Assembly: GCF_009711345.1 (NCBI RefSeq)
Contig: NZ_SMMA01000049.1
Span: 1 to 64,000 of the forward strand
Direction of reading: 5' to 3'
Length of the DNA: 64,000 nt
Source: Pseudovibrio flavus
Lineage (GTDB): Bacteria; Pseudomonadota; Alphaproteobacteria; Rhizobiales; Stappiaceae
The position numbers were made by a program, and so were the translations under genes. Positions 1 to 8,609 of the stretch are shown here, in pieces (within the stretch, counting starts at the first letter, position 1; every line of letters starts with the position of its first letter). The notes under the pieces were generated by a model. The model was not told where the DNA came from. It made no database searches and saw only the letters and a list, made by a program, of their open reading frames with translations.

Positions 1-764
1 CCGTCGCCGGAACCAACGTCGCCGGAACCAACGTCGCCGTCACCGCCGTCACCGGAACCACCATCGCCTGAGCCATCGCTGTCATTATTATCTGTTGTAT
101 CGGGAACTGTTACATCCGGTGCGGGTGGGGTTGTAGGCGCTTCTGGCTCAGGGTCTGTCGCATCAGAAGCGGGGCTAGGATCGACTAAGGAGAAAAATTG
201 GGAGGATCTTTCATCACGCGGAGGGGGAGTGTCGTTCTCTTCGGGTGTTTCTTGTTCTGTGCCGAGGAGTTCGGAAATTCTGAATGAAGGTTGAAGGCCT
301 ATCTCCGGGCCCTCAAAGCCATTGCCGCTACCGGTACTGCTCGATGAGCTAGGTTCAGGTGAGGCGTCATCTCCACTGATGGATTGGGCGTTAAGTGCAA
401 GTCTTAGCGCGTCCTCTGAAATGGGTTTTTGGCCGATATAGATTGTAGGGTACTCGGCTTCTACTCTATCCAATAAAACCGTCGTGCCATCTGTTAGTAC
501 GACGTCCATTTGGTTGCCCTGTTTATGAAGGGCTGCAACGGCGTACCCTTCAGGCAAGTCTAATCTTTGATTCTCGACATCCCAAACCACATCACTATCA
601 AAGCGGATCAACGGATTTAACGCACCGGGCTCTCCATCACTTTGCGGGGCAACGTTGACGACATCAAAGCCTTGTTGAACGCGCAGGAAATTATGGTCAG
701 CTCCGACAGTATCGCTCTTTGGTTGATCTGCAGAGGGCGGCGCTTTGGTAGGCTCGGTCATCAT
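1..764 (-). CDS. N-terminal part of a large type I secreted adhesin-like protein (cut by window edge)
   Basis: An open frame of 254 codons runs off the left edge of the window without a stop. The start is one of two adjacent ATG codons (762-764 or 759-761), with a GGA about six bases upstream. The product has no signal peptide. It has a compact first ~120 residues (including VAALHKQGNQMDVVLTDGT), then a Ser/Gly/Pro/Glu/Thr-rich linker, and then a low-complexity Gly-Asp-Gly-Ser tract encoded by near-identical 15-base units at 3-32. This plan resembles the N-terminal prefix and linker of alphaproteobacterial BapA/LapA-type or VCBS/RTX adhesins, which are exported by type I secretion from a C-terminal signal. 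The divergent TolC gene and nearby exporter and adaptor genes support this. The repeat region and C-terminus lie outside the window, so the adhesin call is inference. Confidence 0.6.
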   Translation of the reverse strand, partial: MMTEPTKAPPSADQPKSDTVGADHNFLRVQQGFDVVNVAPQSDGEPGALNPLIRFDSDVVWDVENQRLDLPEGYAVAALHKQGNQMDVVLTDGTTVLLDRVEAEYPTIYIGQKPISEDALRLALNAQSISGDDASPEPSSSSSTGSGNGFEGPEIGLQPSFRISELLGTEQETPEENDTPPPRDERSSQFFSLVDPSPASDATDPEPEAPTTPPAPDVTVPDTTDNNDSDGSGDGGSGDGGDGDVGSGDVGSGD

Positions 765-1068
765 ATTGTCCAACAGTGTGTGGTTAGGCTAAGTTACTGT
801 TGATGATAAAGTTTAGTTTTGAGCTTTGATATTACTAAAGTTAATAAATATAGAATGGTTCACTGCGTATTGTTAGTTGTAAAATTTTGCAATGATTGTA
901 AAACATTGAAATTTATTACAATAAATATGTTAAAGCTCATCGTCTAATCTGCGTTTTTATTGCAAGTATAATTTTACTACTGTGAAATGAGCGATGACAG
1001 TAGTTTTTGTTTTACATAGGTTTGTTTGAAATTAGCCCCGTCAAATATACTTCATCAAGGGCATTTCA
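765..1068. other. AT-rich divergent intergenic region
   Basis: These 304 bases separate the divergent adhesin-like gene and the tolC-family gene. The stretch 800-1000 is markedly AT-rich compared with its surroundings and should hold both promoters. I could not assign a convincing -35/-10 pair or a perfect operator. The only clear element is the ribosome binding site AAGGGC about eight bases before the ATG at 1069. No small open frame with a plausible ribosome binding site is visible. Confidence 0.4.
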
Positions 1069-2511
1069 ATGCGATCTCTATTATCTGCTGCTCTGGTCTC
1101 AGGCAGTCTGGTGGTCTTAAGCACCATGCCCACCACTGCTATGTCATTGCGTGAAGCCCTAAACCTCACCGTTTACAGCAACCCGCAGGTCGGTGAGGCG
1201 ATATTCGATAGAAATGCGATTGGCTACGAGCTTAAGCAGGCTAAAGGGCAGTGGCTACCTCGTCTGGACCTGGAAGCGCGCGGCGGTGCGGAATGGTCTG
1301 ACAAACCGACGAACCGGAATTCCGGCGACTATGCGTTCGGGCCTTATGAAGTAAGCGCTATCGCGACCCAGAAGATTTTCGACGGCTTTGCTACAACCTA
1401 CGAAATCGAGCGGCAGAGGGCGCGGCTGGATTCTACTTCTTTCAGGGTATGGGAGCGTTCAGAATTCATCGGGCTGGCAGCTGTTCGTAGTTATCTGGAG
1501 ATCACGCGTCTCTCTCTGGTCCAAGGAGCTGCTCGGCGGAATATTGCCTATCATGAACGTGTTGCCTCTGACATGCGGGAGGGACTATCTCGCGGTGTTG
1601 TGTCCGTCGCAGACGTTCAACAGGCAAATGAACGTCTGATTGCTGCAAAGGTTTTCCTAACAGAAGCTGATGAAGAGCGGGAACTGGCAGAAGCCGAATT
1701 CATTGATGTGGTAGGGCGACCTATCGGCCACCTCGGCAAGATTGATGATTTCAGGAATAGGATTCCGGGATCACTTAATGCAGTTTTAGCCTCAGCTAGA
1801 AACAACAATCCGCTTATCTCGCTAACAAATGCTGATGTTGATGTCGCGAATGCGCAGGTCAAAATTGCGGAGGCTGACTATTATCCTCGGTTTGATCTGG
1901 AGCTATCCTCACGTTTTGGTGAGAATCTAGACGGCGTGAACGGACGTGACGCGAACGCCCGCGCGCAGGTTGTGATGCGGTGGAATCTGTTTAACGGGAA
2001 TATCACTACAAACCGGCGTGCCGAGGAAATTGAAAGAGCAAGTGAAGCGCGAATGCGTTCGCAGCAGGCATATCGAGAAGTTGAGCGAGAGACGCGTCTT
2101 TCATGGATCAGGCGCGTAGAGCTAGATCGACAGCTCAAACTCTTGACCCAGCAGCTCGCTGCGGCTCGTCAGGTTCTCTCATCCTATGAGGAACAATTTA
2201 CTGTCGGGCAGCGCTCACTTCTGGATGTTCTGGATACCCAAAATAGTGTGTTCCAGTCTGAGGTTGCCGAGATTTCAGCCCGTTATGCTCTAAGGTTCTC
2301 AGATTTCAGAATGCTGGCTGCTATGGGGCAATTGCTGAGTTCCTTTAGCATACAGCCTCCAGCGCAATCAGAGGCAGGATATAGAACGGTAGAAGACTTC
2401 CGGGATACCGGAAAAAGCCTTGTAGGTGCGCCTTTGCCGGGTGTGGCTGCATCATGGCGTCGGGGCGTACCCGTACCGCCTACAAAAGAACAGGGAAGCG
2501 TTCGGTACTAG
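1069..2511 (+). CDS. TolC-family outer membrane channel of a type I secretion system
   Basis: The 480-residue product starts with a signal peptide (MRSLLSAALVSGSLVVLS, cleavage near TTAMS). It then shows the two-fold repeated outer-membrane-efflux-protein architecture: long amphipathic helical stretches around residues 110-235 and 320-420, separated by beta-strand segments such as QKIFDGFAT and RWNLFNGNIT, which occupy equivalent positions in the two halves. This is the pattern of TolC/LapE/AggA proteins, trimeric channels that accept cargo from an inner-membrane ABC exporter and HlyD adaptor. ATG at 1069 has AAGGGC upstream. The small gene at 2532 follows after 20 bases and is probably co-transcribed, with a terminator after it. 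The adaptor and exporter genes nearby make a role in secreting the adjacent large protein likely. Confidence 0.9.
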   Translation: MRSLLSAALVSGSLVVLSTMPTTAMSLREALNLTVYSNPQVGEAIFDRNAIGYELKQAKGQWLPRLDLEARGGAEWSDKPTNRNSGDYAFGPYEVSAIATQKIFDGFATTYEIERQRARLDSTSFRVWERSEFIGLAAVRSYLEITRLSLVQGAARRNIAYHERVASDMREGLSRGVVSVADVQQANERLIAAKVFLTEADEERELAEAEFIDVVGRPIGHLGKIDDFRNRIPGSLNAVLASARNNNPLISLTNADVDVANAQVKIAEADYYPRFDLELSSRFGENLDGVNGRDANARAQVVMRWNLFNGNITTNRRAEEIERASEARMRSQQAYREVERETRLSWIRRVELDRQLKLLTQQLAAARQVLSSYEEQFTVGQRSLLDVLDTQNSVFQSEVAEISARYALRFSDFRMLAAMGQLLSSFSIQPPAQSEAGYRTVEDFRDTGKSLVGAPLPGVAASWRRGVPVPPTKEQGSVRY

Positions 2512-2531
2512 TTTAAGAAATGGAGTGACCA

Positions 2532-2897
2532 ATGTGGATCTGTCTGCGCTTTTTACCATTTATTCTGTCAGTGAGTTTTCTGACGGCGCAAGCTCATGGA
2601 GCTGACCTAGCAGGGCCTTATGTTCAGCCCTTTGTGAGCCCATGTGGAAACTTCAATCAAGACTACGCTACCGAAGTGCGGCCTGAATTGCTTGAAAGGG
2701 CTGTTGGTTATTTTGGTGAGGCCAATACACGTGTACTGGGAGATCAGCAGGTGCCGATTTCTCAGCTTGGTTTTGACTGGGCTCTAGAGACACGGGATTG
2801 GTGCGGCGTCGTTGTCGGTGATAAAAAAGCTGGTGTTTGGGACAATGAAGCGGTTAACCGCTGCCTATGCTTCTACACCTATATGAACGCATACTAA
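2532..2897 (+). CDS. Small secreted protein of unknown function, co-transcribed with the TolC-family gene
   Basis: This 121-residue protein has a clear signal peptide (hydrophobic LRFLPFILSVSFLT, cleavage after AQAHG-A). The mature part of about 97 residues has four cysteines (SPCGNF, DWCGVV, RCLCFY) and many aromatic residues. I do not recognise a family. It lacks the Cys-His-Asp layout of LapG-type transglutaminase-like proteases, which often accompany LapA systems. GGAG lies about seven bases before the ATG, and the gene follows the TolC-family gene by 20 bases, ahead of a strong terminator. It is therefore probably expressed with the secretion channel and acts in the periplasm or outside the cell. 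An accessory role in secretion, with disulfide-stabilised folding, is inference from position and cysteine content only. Confidence 0.75.
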   Translation: MWICLRFLPFILSVSFLTAQAHGADLAGPYVQPFVSPCGNFNQDYATEVRPELLERAVGYFGEANTRVLGDQQVPISQLGFDWALETRDWCGVVVGDKKAGVWDNEAVNRCLCFYTYMNAY

Positions 2898-2919
2898 AAT
2901 CTCTTCGGAAGTATATCTG

Positions 2920-2950
2920 GGCACGCTTTCATGGGCAAAGCGTGCCTTTT
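2920..2950 (+). terminator. Rho-independent terminator of the tolC operon
   Basis: A perfect 10-bp stem (GGCACGCTTT paired with AAAGCGTGCC) with a 7-base loop is followed by TTTT. It lies 23 bases after the stop of the small secreted protein and ends the plus-strand unit starting at 1069. It sits between that unit and the convergent ABC exporter gene. Confidence 0.85.
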
Positions 2951-3037
2951 CTGTATTATGGCAGTCTGGACAATGAAGCTCCCATTTTGCTCCTACAGAT
3001 TTTTGAGGCCTAGAAGAACCGCAAGCTGTCGGAGTTC

Positions 3038-5251
3038 TCAGTTTGAACTCGATAGGCGGCGCAGAATCTCGTCCCTTGGTCCATCGGCAACGATTTTCCC
3101 CTGATCCATAACGATAAGTCGCTGTACCAACGCAAGTGGTGCCGAGCGATGGCTTGTGATGATTAGCGTTTGCTCTGGCCTGATGATTTTGGGTAGGGCG
3201 GCGAGATAGGCCTGTTCCGTTTGTGGGTCAAGAGAGCCGGTGGGTTCATCGAGGAATAGAAGGGGGGGATTACCCAACGCAGCTCTTGTTAGAAGGATGA
3301 GTTGGCGCTGCCCGGCGGAATAGTTTCGCCCGCCTTCGTACACTTCTTGCTGAATGCCTCTGGGATGGTTTCTGATTAACCTGTCTGCGCCGGTAATTCG
3401 CGCAGCTTTAAGCGCTTCACCGTCAGAGGCTCTTGGATTAGCAAGGCAGATGTTTTCTCTCAAGGTTCCCTGAAAAAGAGCCGCTTCTGGTGCGCTGTAG
3501 TAAACTGCGCGGCGTACTTCTGCAGGTGGGAACTGTTCTATATCTATTCCGTCGATGCTGATTGTGCCTTCTGAAGCTTTGTATAGCCTGCACAGCAACT
3601 TTCCTAGAGTTGTCTTCCCTGAGCCAACGCGGCCGATAATTGCGACTTTCTCTCCCGGAGCTATATGGAGGGATTGGATCTCTACTGCAGGCTTGCGGGA
3701 TCCTTCAAAGGAAAATTTGATATTTTCAAGCGCTACATCAGCGCGTGCGATTTTTTGGGAAATATGCGCACGGGAAAGCGGCGGTTCGCAGGGGCGAGCC
3801 ATAATTTCATTTAGCTGTGCGATGGAAGCGCGAACCGATTGAAGCTGAACAAACAGAGAAGAGAGGGATGATAACGGTGCTATTGCTCTGCTTGCCAGAA
3901 TAACCGAGGCGATAATAGCGCCGAGAGAAATCACGTTTTCGGAATACAAATATGCACCCACGATAATCATCGAGATGGTGGTGCCTTGGGCAATTAACCC
4001 GGTTAGATGCTGCGAAAAAGCGGCCAGTACTTTGAGGCGGTTTCCGTGACTATTGCTGTCACGGCAAAAGGCTTCCCACTTTGCTGCAAAGCGACCTTCA
4101 GCCCGTATTATCTTGATCGTATCAGTGCCTGTTACAGCCTCCAAAAGCAGGCTGTTGCGCTGCTGGCGCTCCCGATTGGTTTTGGTGACCATCTTTCGGA
4201 AATACGGTTGCAGGATCAGTCCTGTGAGGATGACCAGTGTGATCGCAACCAGCGGCGGGACTGCCATAGGGCCGCCGATCAAAAAGATGATGCTGATGAA
4301 AATACCGGTGAAAGCAACATCGGTAAGGGTTAAAGCAAGGGTTGAAGAAAAGAAGTCCCGCAGGGTTTCGTAGTCGCGAAGTCGTTGAACAAATCCGCCT
4401 GCATCATTGTTTGCAGGATTAAATTCAAGCTTTAAAATGTGATTGTAAAGCTTTGAAGATAATATGATATCAGACTTCTCTCCAATTTTGACAGCCAGCC
4501 ACGATCGTATGATTCTTAAGGTAAGGTCAAAGCCAAGCGCGAGCGCCACACCAAGAGACAAAGCCCAAAGTGTTGCAAAGGCCGCGTTCGGTAACACTCT
4601 GTCGTAAACGTTCATAGTGAAAAGCGGCACGGTCAAAGCCAGTAGGTTAATTGCACCGGCAGCAAGGGCTATCCAAAGATAATGAGGAAAGGTGGGGCGC
4701 AAACTCTCCCGTAACCAATGAGCAGAGGCAGGAGAGCCTGTTGCATTGGATTGCCGTCGATCCTGCGGAAAGTACAAGGGCCCCATCAAATAGCATGGCC
4801 CGTTCTGGCGCTCTGCCACTTCTTGCGGAGAGAGTAGTATCGTACCGCCGCCGGTTTCGGGAAGCGCAGCGGCAACTTCCCCTGATGAGTATTTTTCAAG
4901 GAGAACAATATAGCCGCTTTCCTTATCAGCCATAATCAAAGGAAAGGTCGCAGAAGGTAGATCGCCCGCTCGCCTGTCGCTTTGTTTGAAGGAAAAACCT
5001 GCCCGTTTTGCTGCCTCACGAAGGTGCGCAGGGTGAAAGGCTTCGCTTACACCTGTAAGGCCTGCAACCAGCGCATCAAGATTGAGGGCGGCGGTGTGCT
5101 GCTCAAGCAAAATCTCGAAGCAAGCAAGAAGGTTGTCATTAGGCACTTGCCTCTGTGTTTGTTCGCCGGAATGGGCGATGGCTTCGGGGCTCGCAGCAGC
5201 TTTGGTCGCTGATGCACCTTCCATTTCCAGCATGTAATTCTCCGCAGGCAA
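3038..5251 (-). CDS. Type I secretion ABC exporter, LapB/HlyB type with degenerate C39 domain
   Basis: The 737-residue protein has three parts. An N-terminal C39-like domain (about 35-160) lacks the usual DCG catalytic cysteine motif, reading NLLACFEILLEQH instead, as in the peptidase-dead domains of RTX exporters. A six-helix exporter membrane domain spans about 190-490, and the nucleotide-binding domain is C-terminal. Walker A (GRVGSGKTT) is near residue 540 and Walker B (LLFLDEPTGSLD) near 667. The ABC signature is YSAGQ rather than LSGGQ (near 644). Such exporters drive unprocessed, C-terminally signalled proteins through an HlyD-TolC conduit. The gene is divergent from the adaptor gene, with 107 bases between their starts, and convergent with the tolC operon. 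An internal ATG at 5231-5233 is a possible later start. Export of the adhesin-like protein at the left edge is inferred from proximity. Confidence 0.92.
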   Translation of the reverse strand: MPAENYMLEMEGASATKAAASPEAIAHSGEQTQRQVPNDNLLACFEILLEQHTAALNLDALVAGLTGVSEAFHPAHLREAAKRAGFSFKQSDRRAGDLPSATFPLIMADKESGYIVLLEKYSSGEVAAALPETGGGTILLSPQEVAERQNGPCYLMGPLYFPQDRRQSNATGSPASAHWLRESLRPTFPHYLWIALAAGAINLLALTVPLFTMNVYDRVLPNAAFATLWALSLGVALALGFDLTLRIIRSWLAVKIGEKSDIILSSKLYNHILKLEFNPANNDAGGFVQRLRDYETLRDFFSSTLALTLTDVAFTGIFISIIFLIGGPMAVPPLVAITLVILTGLILQPYFRKMVTKTNRERQQRNSLLLEAVTGTDTIKIIRAEGRFAAKWEAFCRDSNSHGNRLKVLAAFSQHLTGLIAQGTTISMIIVGAYLYSENVISLGAIIASVILASRAIAPLSSLSSLFVQLQSVRASIAQLNEIMARPCEPPLSRAHISQKIARADVALENIKFSFEGSRKPAVEIQSLHIAPGEKVAIIGRVGSGKTTLGKLLCRLYKASEGTISIDGIDIEQFPPAEVRRAVYYSAPEAALFQGTLRENICLANPRASDGEALKAARITGADRLIRNHPRGIQQEVYEGGRNYSAGQRQLILLTRAALGNPPLLFLDEPTGSLDPQTEQAYLAALPKIIRPEQTLIITSHRSAPLALVQRLIVMDQGKIVADGPRDEILRRLSSSN

Positions 5252-5358
5252 TCTCGGTGAGTTGCGCCCCTCAGGGACAGCAAAGATTGTAGGCAGGAAA
5301 CGAATTCATGACGCCCTTAAATGGCTAAGGGGTATTTTTCACTGGAGACTTGGGCTTG

Positions 5359-6783
5359 ATGGCGAGAAGCAGGCAGAGGGCATCGTTTTTCAGCACTTGC
5401 TTTGGGCGCACGGCAGCGTTTGCACGTCATCCCGTTAGGTCTACGCGCAGCCGCATTGAAGACGAAGCGCTCCCCTATATCGATGTTGTTGAAGAGGCCC
5501 GCAGTAAGCCGCTAAGCGTGATTGTGCTTTCCCTACTGATCACGCTGATAGCACTGATTGGTGTGTTTCTGGTGTGGGCTTCAGCTACGGAGCTTGAAGA
5601 AATCACGCGCGGCAGCGGGAAGGTGGTGCCGTCTTCACGCATTCAGCAAGTTCAAAGCCTCGATGGCGGCATTATTCAGCAGATTTACGTTGCTGAAGGA
5701 GCGCGAGTTGGAAAGGGCCAGTTGCTGGTGCGTTTGGATGACACCCGCTTTTCTGCAGATCTTGGTGAGCTGAAAGCCCGTCGCGATAAGCTCGAAATCG
5801 CAAGCATCCGACTTAGAAGTCAAGCACAGTGGCGCGGTGATAGCGATGCGCCGGATATTCCCAAACGCTTTTGGGATAGTGCACCTGAAGCGGTGGCGAG
5901 TGAGCTGGATCTTTTCAGGGCCAATGTTGAGGCGCTGAAAGCGCGGCGCAGCATTCTTGATGCCCGCATGTCGCAAAAGCAGTCTGAATGGGCCTCGTCC
6001 GTCCAGCAATACGAAAAGCTTCAAGAGCAGAGCGAGCTTGCCAAGCAAGAGCTTGAATTGAAAAAGCCGTTAGCGGCCAAACGGATCATTCCCAAAACTG
6101 ACATGCTCAAACTACAGCGAGAGCTGTCGGATCTGGAAAGTCAACTTGCTCAGGCCAGTGAGCGTAAGGAGCTAACACAGGCGGCAATTGACGAAATCAA
6201 TAGCGAACGGGAAGGGCTGATTGCGCAGTTCCAACAGGCGGCACAGGCTGAGTTGAACGACTTGGGAGGTGCGCTTGAGATCATCAAGCAAACGATGCTT
6301 GGTGCTGATGATAAAATGCGCCACCGCGATGTCAGGGCCCCTGTAAGCGGCATTGTAAATACGATGGAGGTCAACACAGTGGGCGGTGTCGTGCGCCCAT
6401 CGCAAATGCTGCTCTCCATCGTGCCACTGGAAGATACGCTTCAGGTGGAAGTGCAGGTACATCCCAAGGACATTGCTTTTGTGCGAGCCGGACAAAAGGC
6501 GCTGGTAAAGCTGAGTGCCTACGACTTTACCGTCTACGGTGGATTGAATGGCGTTGTAGTGCAGGTATCGCCAGATACGGTTTATGATGAGGAAAAACGG
6601 CAAGCGTTTTACGTTGTTACAGTTCGAACAAACGAAAGTGCGCTGGGCGATGACACAGCGCCTCTGCCCATAATTCCGGGAATGTTGGCGGCTGTTGACG
6701 TTCTAACAGGCAAGAAAACGGTTATGAGCTATATGCTCTCGCCGCTTCATAACCTCAAAGAAAATGCATTGAGGGAGCGTTAG
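5359..6783 (+). CDS. HlyD-family periplasmic adaptor of type I secretion
   Basis: The product has a short cytoplasmic N-terminus, one membrane helix (about 50-75, ending VFLVWASATELEE), and a lipoyl/barrel-sandwich half motif beginning RGSGKVVPSSRIQQVQSLDGG. A long coiled-coil hairpin (about 125-310) follows, then the second lipoyl half (RAPVSGIVNTMEVNTVGGVV) and a C-terminal beta-barrel. This is the HlyD/LapC/PrtE layout, which bridges the ABC exporter and the TolC channel. The ATG at 5359 is preferred because GGAG at 5344-5347 is well placed; an in-frame TTG at 5350 would sit almost on that site. The gene is divergent from the exporter gene, which is unusual because exporter and adaptor are normally co-transcribed. 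Confidence 0.92.
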   Translation: MARSRQRASFFSTCFGRTAAFARHPVRSTRSRIEDEALPYIDVVEEARSKPLSVIVLSLLITLIALIGVFLVWASATELEEITRGSGKVVPSSRIQQVQSLDGGIIQQIYVAEGARVGKGQLLVRLDDTRFSADLGELKARRDKLEIASIRLRSQAQWRGDSDAPDIPKRFWDSAPEAVASELDLFRANVEALKARRSILDARMSQKQSEWASSVQQYEKLQEQSELAKQELELKKPLAAKRIIPKTDMLKLQRELSDLESQLAQASERKELTQAAIDEINSEREGLIAQFQQAAQAELNDLGGALEIIKQTMLGADDKMRHRDVRAPVSGIVNTMEVNTVGGVVRPSQMLLSIVPLEDTLQVEVQVHPKDIAFVRAGQKALVKLSAYDFTVYGGLNGVVVQVSPDTVYDEEKRQAFYVVTVRTNESALGDDTAPLPIIPGMLAAVDVLTGKKTVMSYMLSPLHNLKENALRER

Positions 6784-6828
6784 AAGCCAAGCGCACCTGA
6801 AAGGCGTAGCGCGCTTGCCGCTTTAACT

Positions 6829-7776
6829 CTAGTCGTTTTCTACCTGCTTATAAGCAAGTACCGCGCCCGCCAAATCCTCAAGGGCTGCACCTACTGACTT
6901 GAAGAGGGTTATCTCCGTGTCTGAAGCGCGTCCACTATGAGTTCCTTTGGTCAGGTCATAGAGGTCGGCAATAATGTCATCTGCTGTGATAACGCCTTCT
7001 TGCAGCGGAATGGCAAGGTCTCCTGCCTCTTTAAGCGCGCCGCCTCTGGTATCCACGAAGAGCGTCGCCAAACGAACAGCAACATTGTCACTTTCGCGCA
7101 TGTCGGGCTTAAACGCGCCCACAAGGTCAACATGGCAACCCTCGGGAAGCCATTCACCCAAGATAAGTGGCTCGTGGGAGAGTGTTGCAGCAGAAATGAT
7201 ATCTGCCTGTAGGCAGGCAGCCTGAAGATCGCTAACCGGCAAAGCCTCAACACCAAGGTCAGCGGTAATACGCTCACAAATTGCCTGGGCTTTCTGGGTT
7301 GAGCGGCCCCACACCAAAAACTTCTCGATTGGGCGAATGGCAGCATGAGCGCAGGCCAGTTCATAGGAAAGGCGCCCCGTGCCTACAATCAGGTGGGTTT
7401 TGCTGTCTTTTCTGGAAAGATAGCTGGATGCAAGGGCGGAAGCCGCTGCCGTTCGGCGGGCTGTCAATTCACCGCCGTCAATCAACGCGAGGGCTTTTCC
7501 GGTTACAGCATTGCTAAGCAGGTAGTTGGCGGCAACAGCAGGTAAGCCGCGCTCAGCATTGCCCGGATGTACGCTGGCAATTTTAACGCCGTAATACTCG
7601 CCGGGTAACCACGCAGGCATCAATAGAAGTGTTGCGTCACTCTCTCCGGGTACTTCCATGTCGTGGTGATGGCGAACAGGCATAACACAGGGGCTGCGAA
7701 ATGCATCGCGAAGCGCTTCAATAAGCTCCGGATAGGGAAGTGCTGCCTTGGTGGCTGCCGGATCTAACAATTTCAT
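6829..7776 (-). CDS. Ornithine cyclodeaminase / mu-crystallin family protein
   Basis: The 315-residue protein matches the ornithine cyclodeaminase fold throughout. It has an N-terminal substrate segment with MPVRHHHDMEV, a conserved GVKIASVHPGNAERGLPAV segment, ALIDGGELTARRTAAASALA, and a Rossmann NAD-binding motif LIVGTGRLSYELACAHA (about 127-143). Members release ammonia from ornithine to give proline, or act as imine reductases on pyrroline-2- or piperideine-2-carboxylate or as alanine dehydrogenases. The sequence alone does not decide which. It is a single gene, convergent with the HlyD gene and with no partner that reveals a pathway. The start at 7776 is supported by the family N-terminus MKLLDPAATKAAL. 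Confidence 0.85.
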   Translation of the reverse strand: MKLLDPAATKAALPYPELIEALRDAFRSPCVMPVRHHHDMEVPGESDATLLLMPAWLPGEYYGVKIASVHPGNAERGLPAVAANYLLSNAVTGKALALIDGGELTARRTAAASALASSYLSRKDSKTHLIVGTGRLSYELACAHAAIRPIEKFLVWGRSTQKAQAICERITADLGVEALPVSDLQAACLQADIISAATLSHEPLILGEWLPEGCHVDLVGAFKPDMRESDNVAVRLATLFVDTRGGALKEAGDLAIPLQEGVITADDIIADLYDLTKGTHSGRASDTEITLFKSVGAALEDLAGAVLAYKQVEND

Positions 7777-7906
7777 GGAAAATCAACACTCGAATCTAGA
7801 ATTAGCCAGTTCGAGATATACCACAAGTGGTGCTGCAAGCCCAATGTTGGCTGCGCTAACCCTGTGAGATTTTTGACTAAAGTCTGCTGGTAAACTTTTG
7901 GGGGAA

Positions 7907-7982
7907 TGGTGAGCCCGCACGGGTTCGAACCGTGGACCTACTGATTAAAAGTCAGTTGCTCTACCAGCTGAGCTACGGGCTC
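7907..7982 (-). tRNA. tRNA-Lys (anticodon TTT)
   Basis: Read on the minus strand, the gene begins GAGCCCGTAGCTCAGCTGG. It has a seven-base acceptor stem (GAGCCCG with CGGGCTC), a D-arm, an anticodon stem CTGAC/GTCAG-type pairing around the loop CTTTTAA (anticodon TTT), a T-arm with GGTTCGAAC and discriminator A. The terminal CCA is encoded (7907-7909). The TTT anticodon assigns lysine. Confidence 0.96.
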
Positions 7983-8018
7983 CTACGATCAGCGTTTTGC
8001 CGTTCGTCGTTGAGGGGT

Positions 8019-8047
8019 CTTCTAAGGACTTCGGCGCAGGTGTGCAA
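8019..8047 (-). promoter_or_regulatory. Candidate promoter for tRNA-Lys
   Basis: On the minus strand a -35-like TTGCAC (8042-8047) is followed after 16-17 bases by TTAGAA/TAGAAG (8019-8025). The -10 element ends about 36 bases before the first tRNA base, a normal distance for a stable-RNA promoter. The -10 match is poor, so this remains a candidate. Confidence 0.35.
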
Positions 8048-8593
8048 CCCCTTTTTTCAAATTTCCACATTGGTAACTCGTATAAGTCACTGGCGGAAAT
8101 TTGAGGAGGCCGAATTTGGCATCAACAGGCCGTCGAACTTACGAAACTAGAGGATAGTCCTGACGAATTTTGCCCGCAGAGACGACCGAGGGGAAACTCC
8201 TTAAGAAATTACCCATGGGTATCTAGAGGGTTTTTCTAGGAAAAAAACTATCAGGCTAGCTACTAAGACATTGAAAAATAAAATTTTAGAGAAAATTGGG
8301 GGGATGGGAGCCCGCGAGGAATAGGAGGTGAATTAGTTGCATATGTAATTGTCTGGGTGGTGTTATCTCCATGAAAACGCAGGAGAAATCAGCCATACAA
8401 TTGAACTTAACGCAATATTGCCAATGCGGGCATGTGACATGCATACAAGTAGATACACGTCATTCATTCCTAAGGGTTATTTTAGAAGAATATCCTTAAG
8501 AGCTACTGCTCATTAATGTGTAGTGCAAATATTTTCAGGGTTTGCAAAAGGTTTGATTATTTATTTTTTCAACTTTCCGTAATTGGAGACTCT

Positions 8594-8609
8594 GTATAAT
8601 CTATTATAC
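8594..8609. promoter_or_regulatory. Perfect palindrome, candidate operator of the TRAP operon
   Basis: The sequence GTATAAT-CT-ATTATAC is a perfect 7+2+7 dyad. It is bracketed by near-identical direct repeats GTAATTGGAG (8579-8588) and GTAACTGGAG (8610-8619), 31 bases apart, or about three helical turns. It lies about 155 bases before the TAXI binding-protein ATG. A dimeric repressor or activator site is the simplest reading, but the regulator is not identifiable in the window. Confidence 0.45.

Noticed and set aside
1-80. Short regular repeats that could suggest a CRISPR or satellite array
   Set aside because: The 15-base units are in frame within an open reading frame and encode a Gly/Asp/Ser tract; there are no spacers.
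2532-2897. LapG-like periplasmic cysteine protease assignment for the small secreted protein
   Set aside because: It is too short, and the Cys-His-Asp arrangement of that family is not present.
7907-7982. tRNA-Lys as an integration site for a mobile island
   Set aside because: No integrase gene and no repeated tRNA 3' end were seen in the flanking sequence.
8371-8499. A 42-codon frame starting MKTQEKSAIQLNLTQYCQCG in the gap before the TRAP operon
   Set aside because: It has no convincing ribosome binding site, uses codons such as ATA that are rare in neighbouring genes, and resembles no known family.
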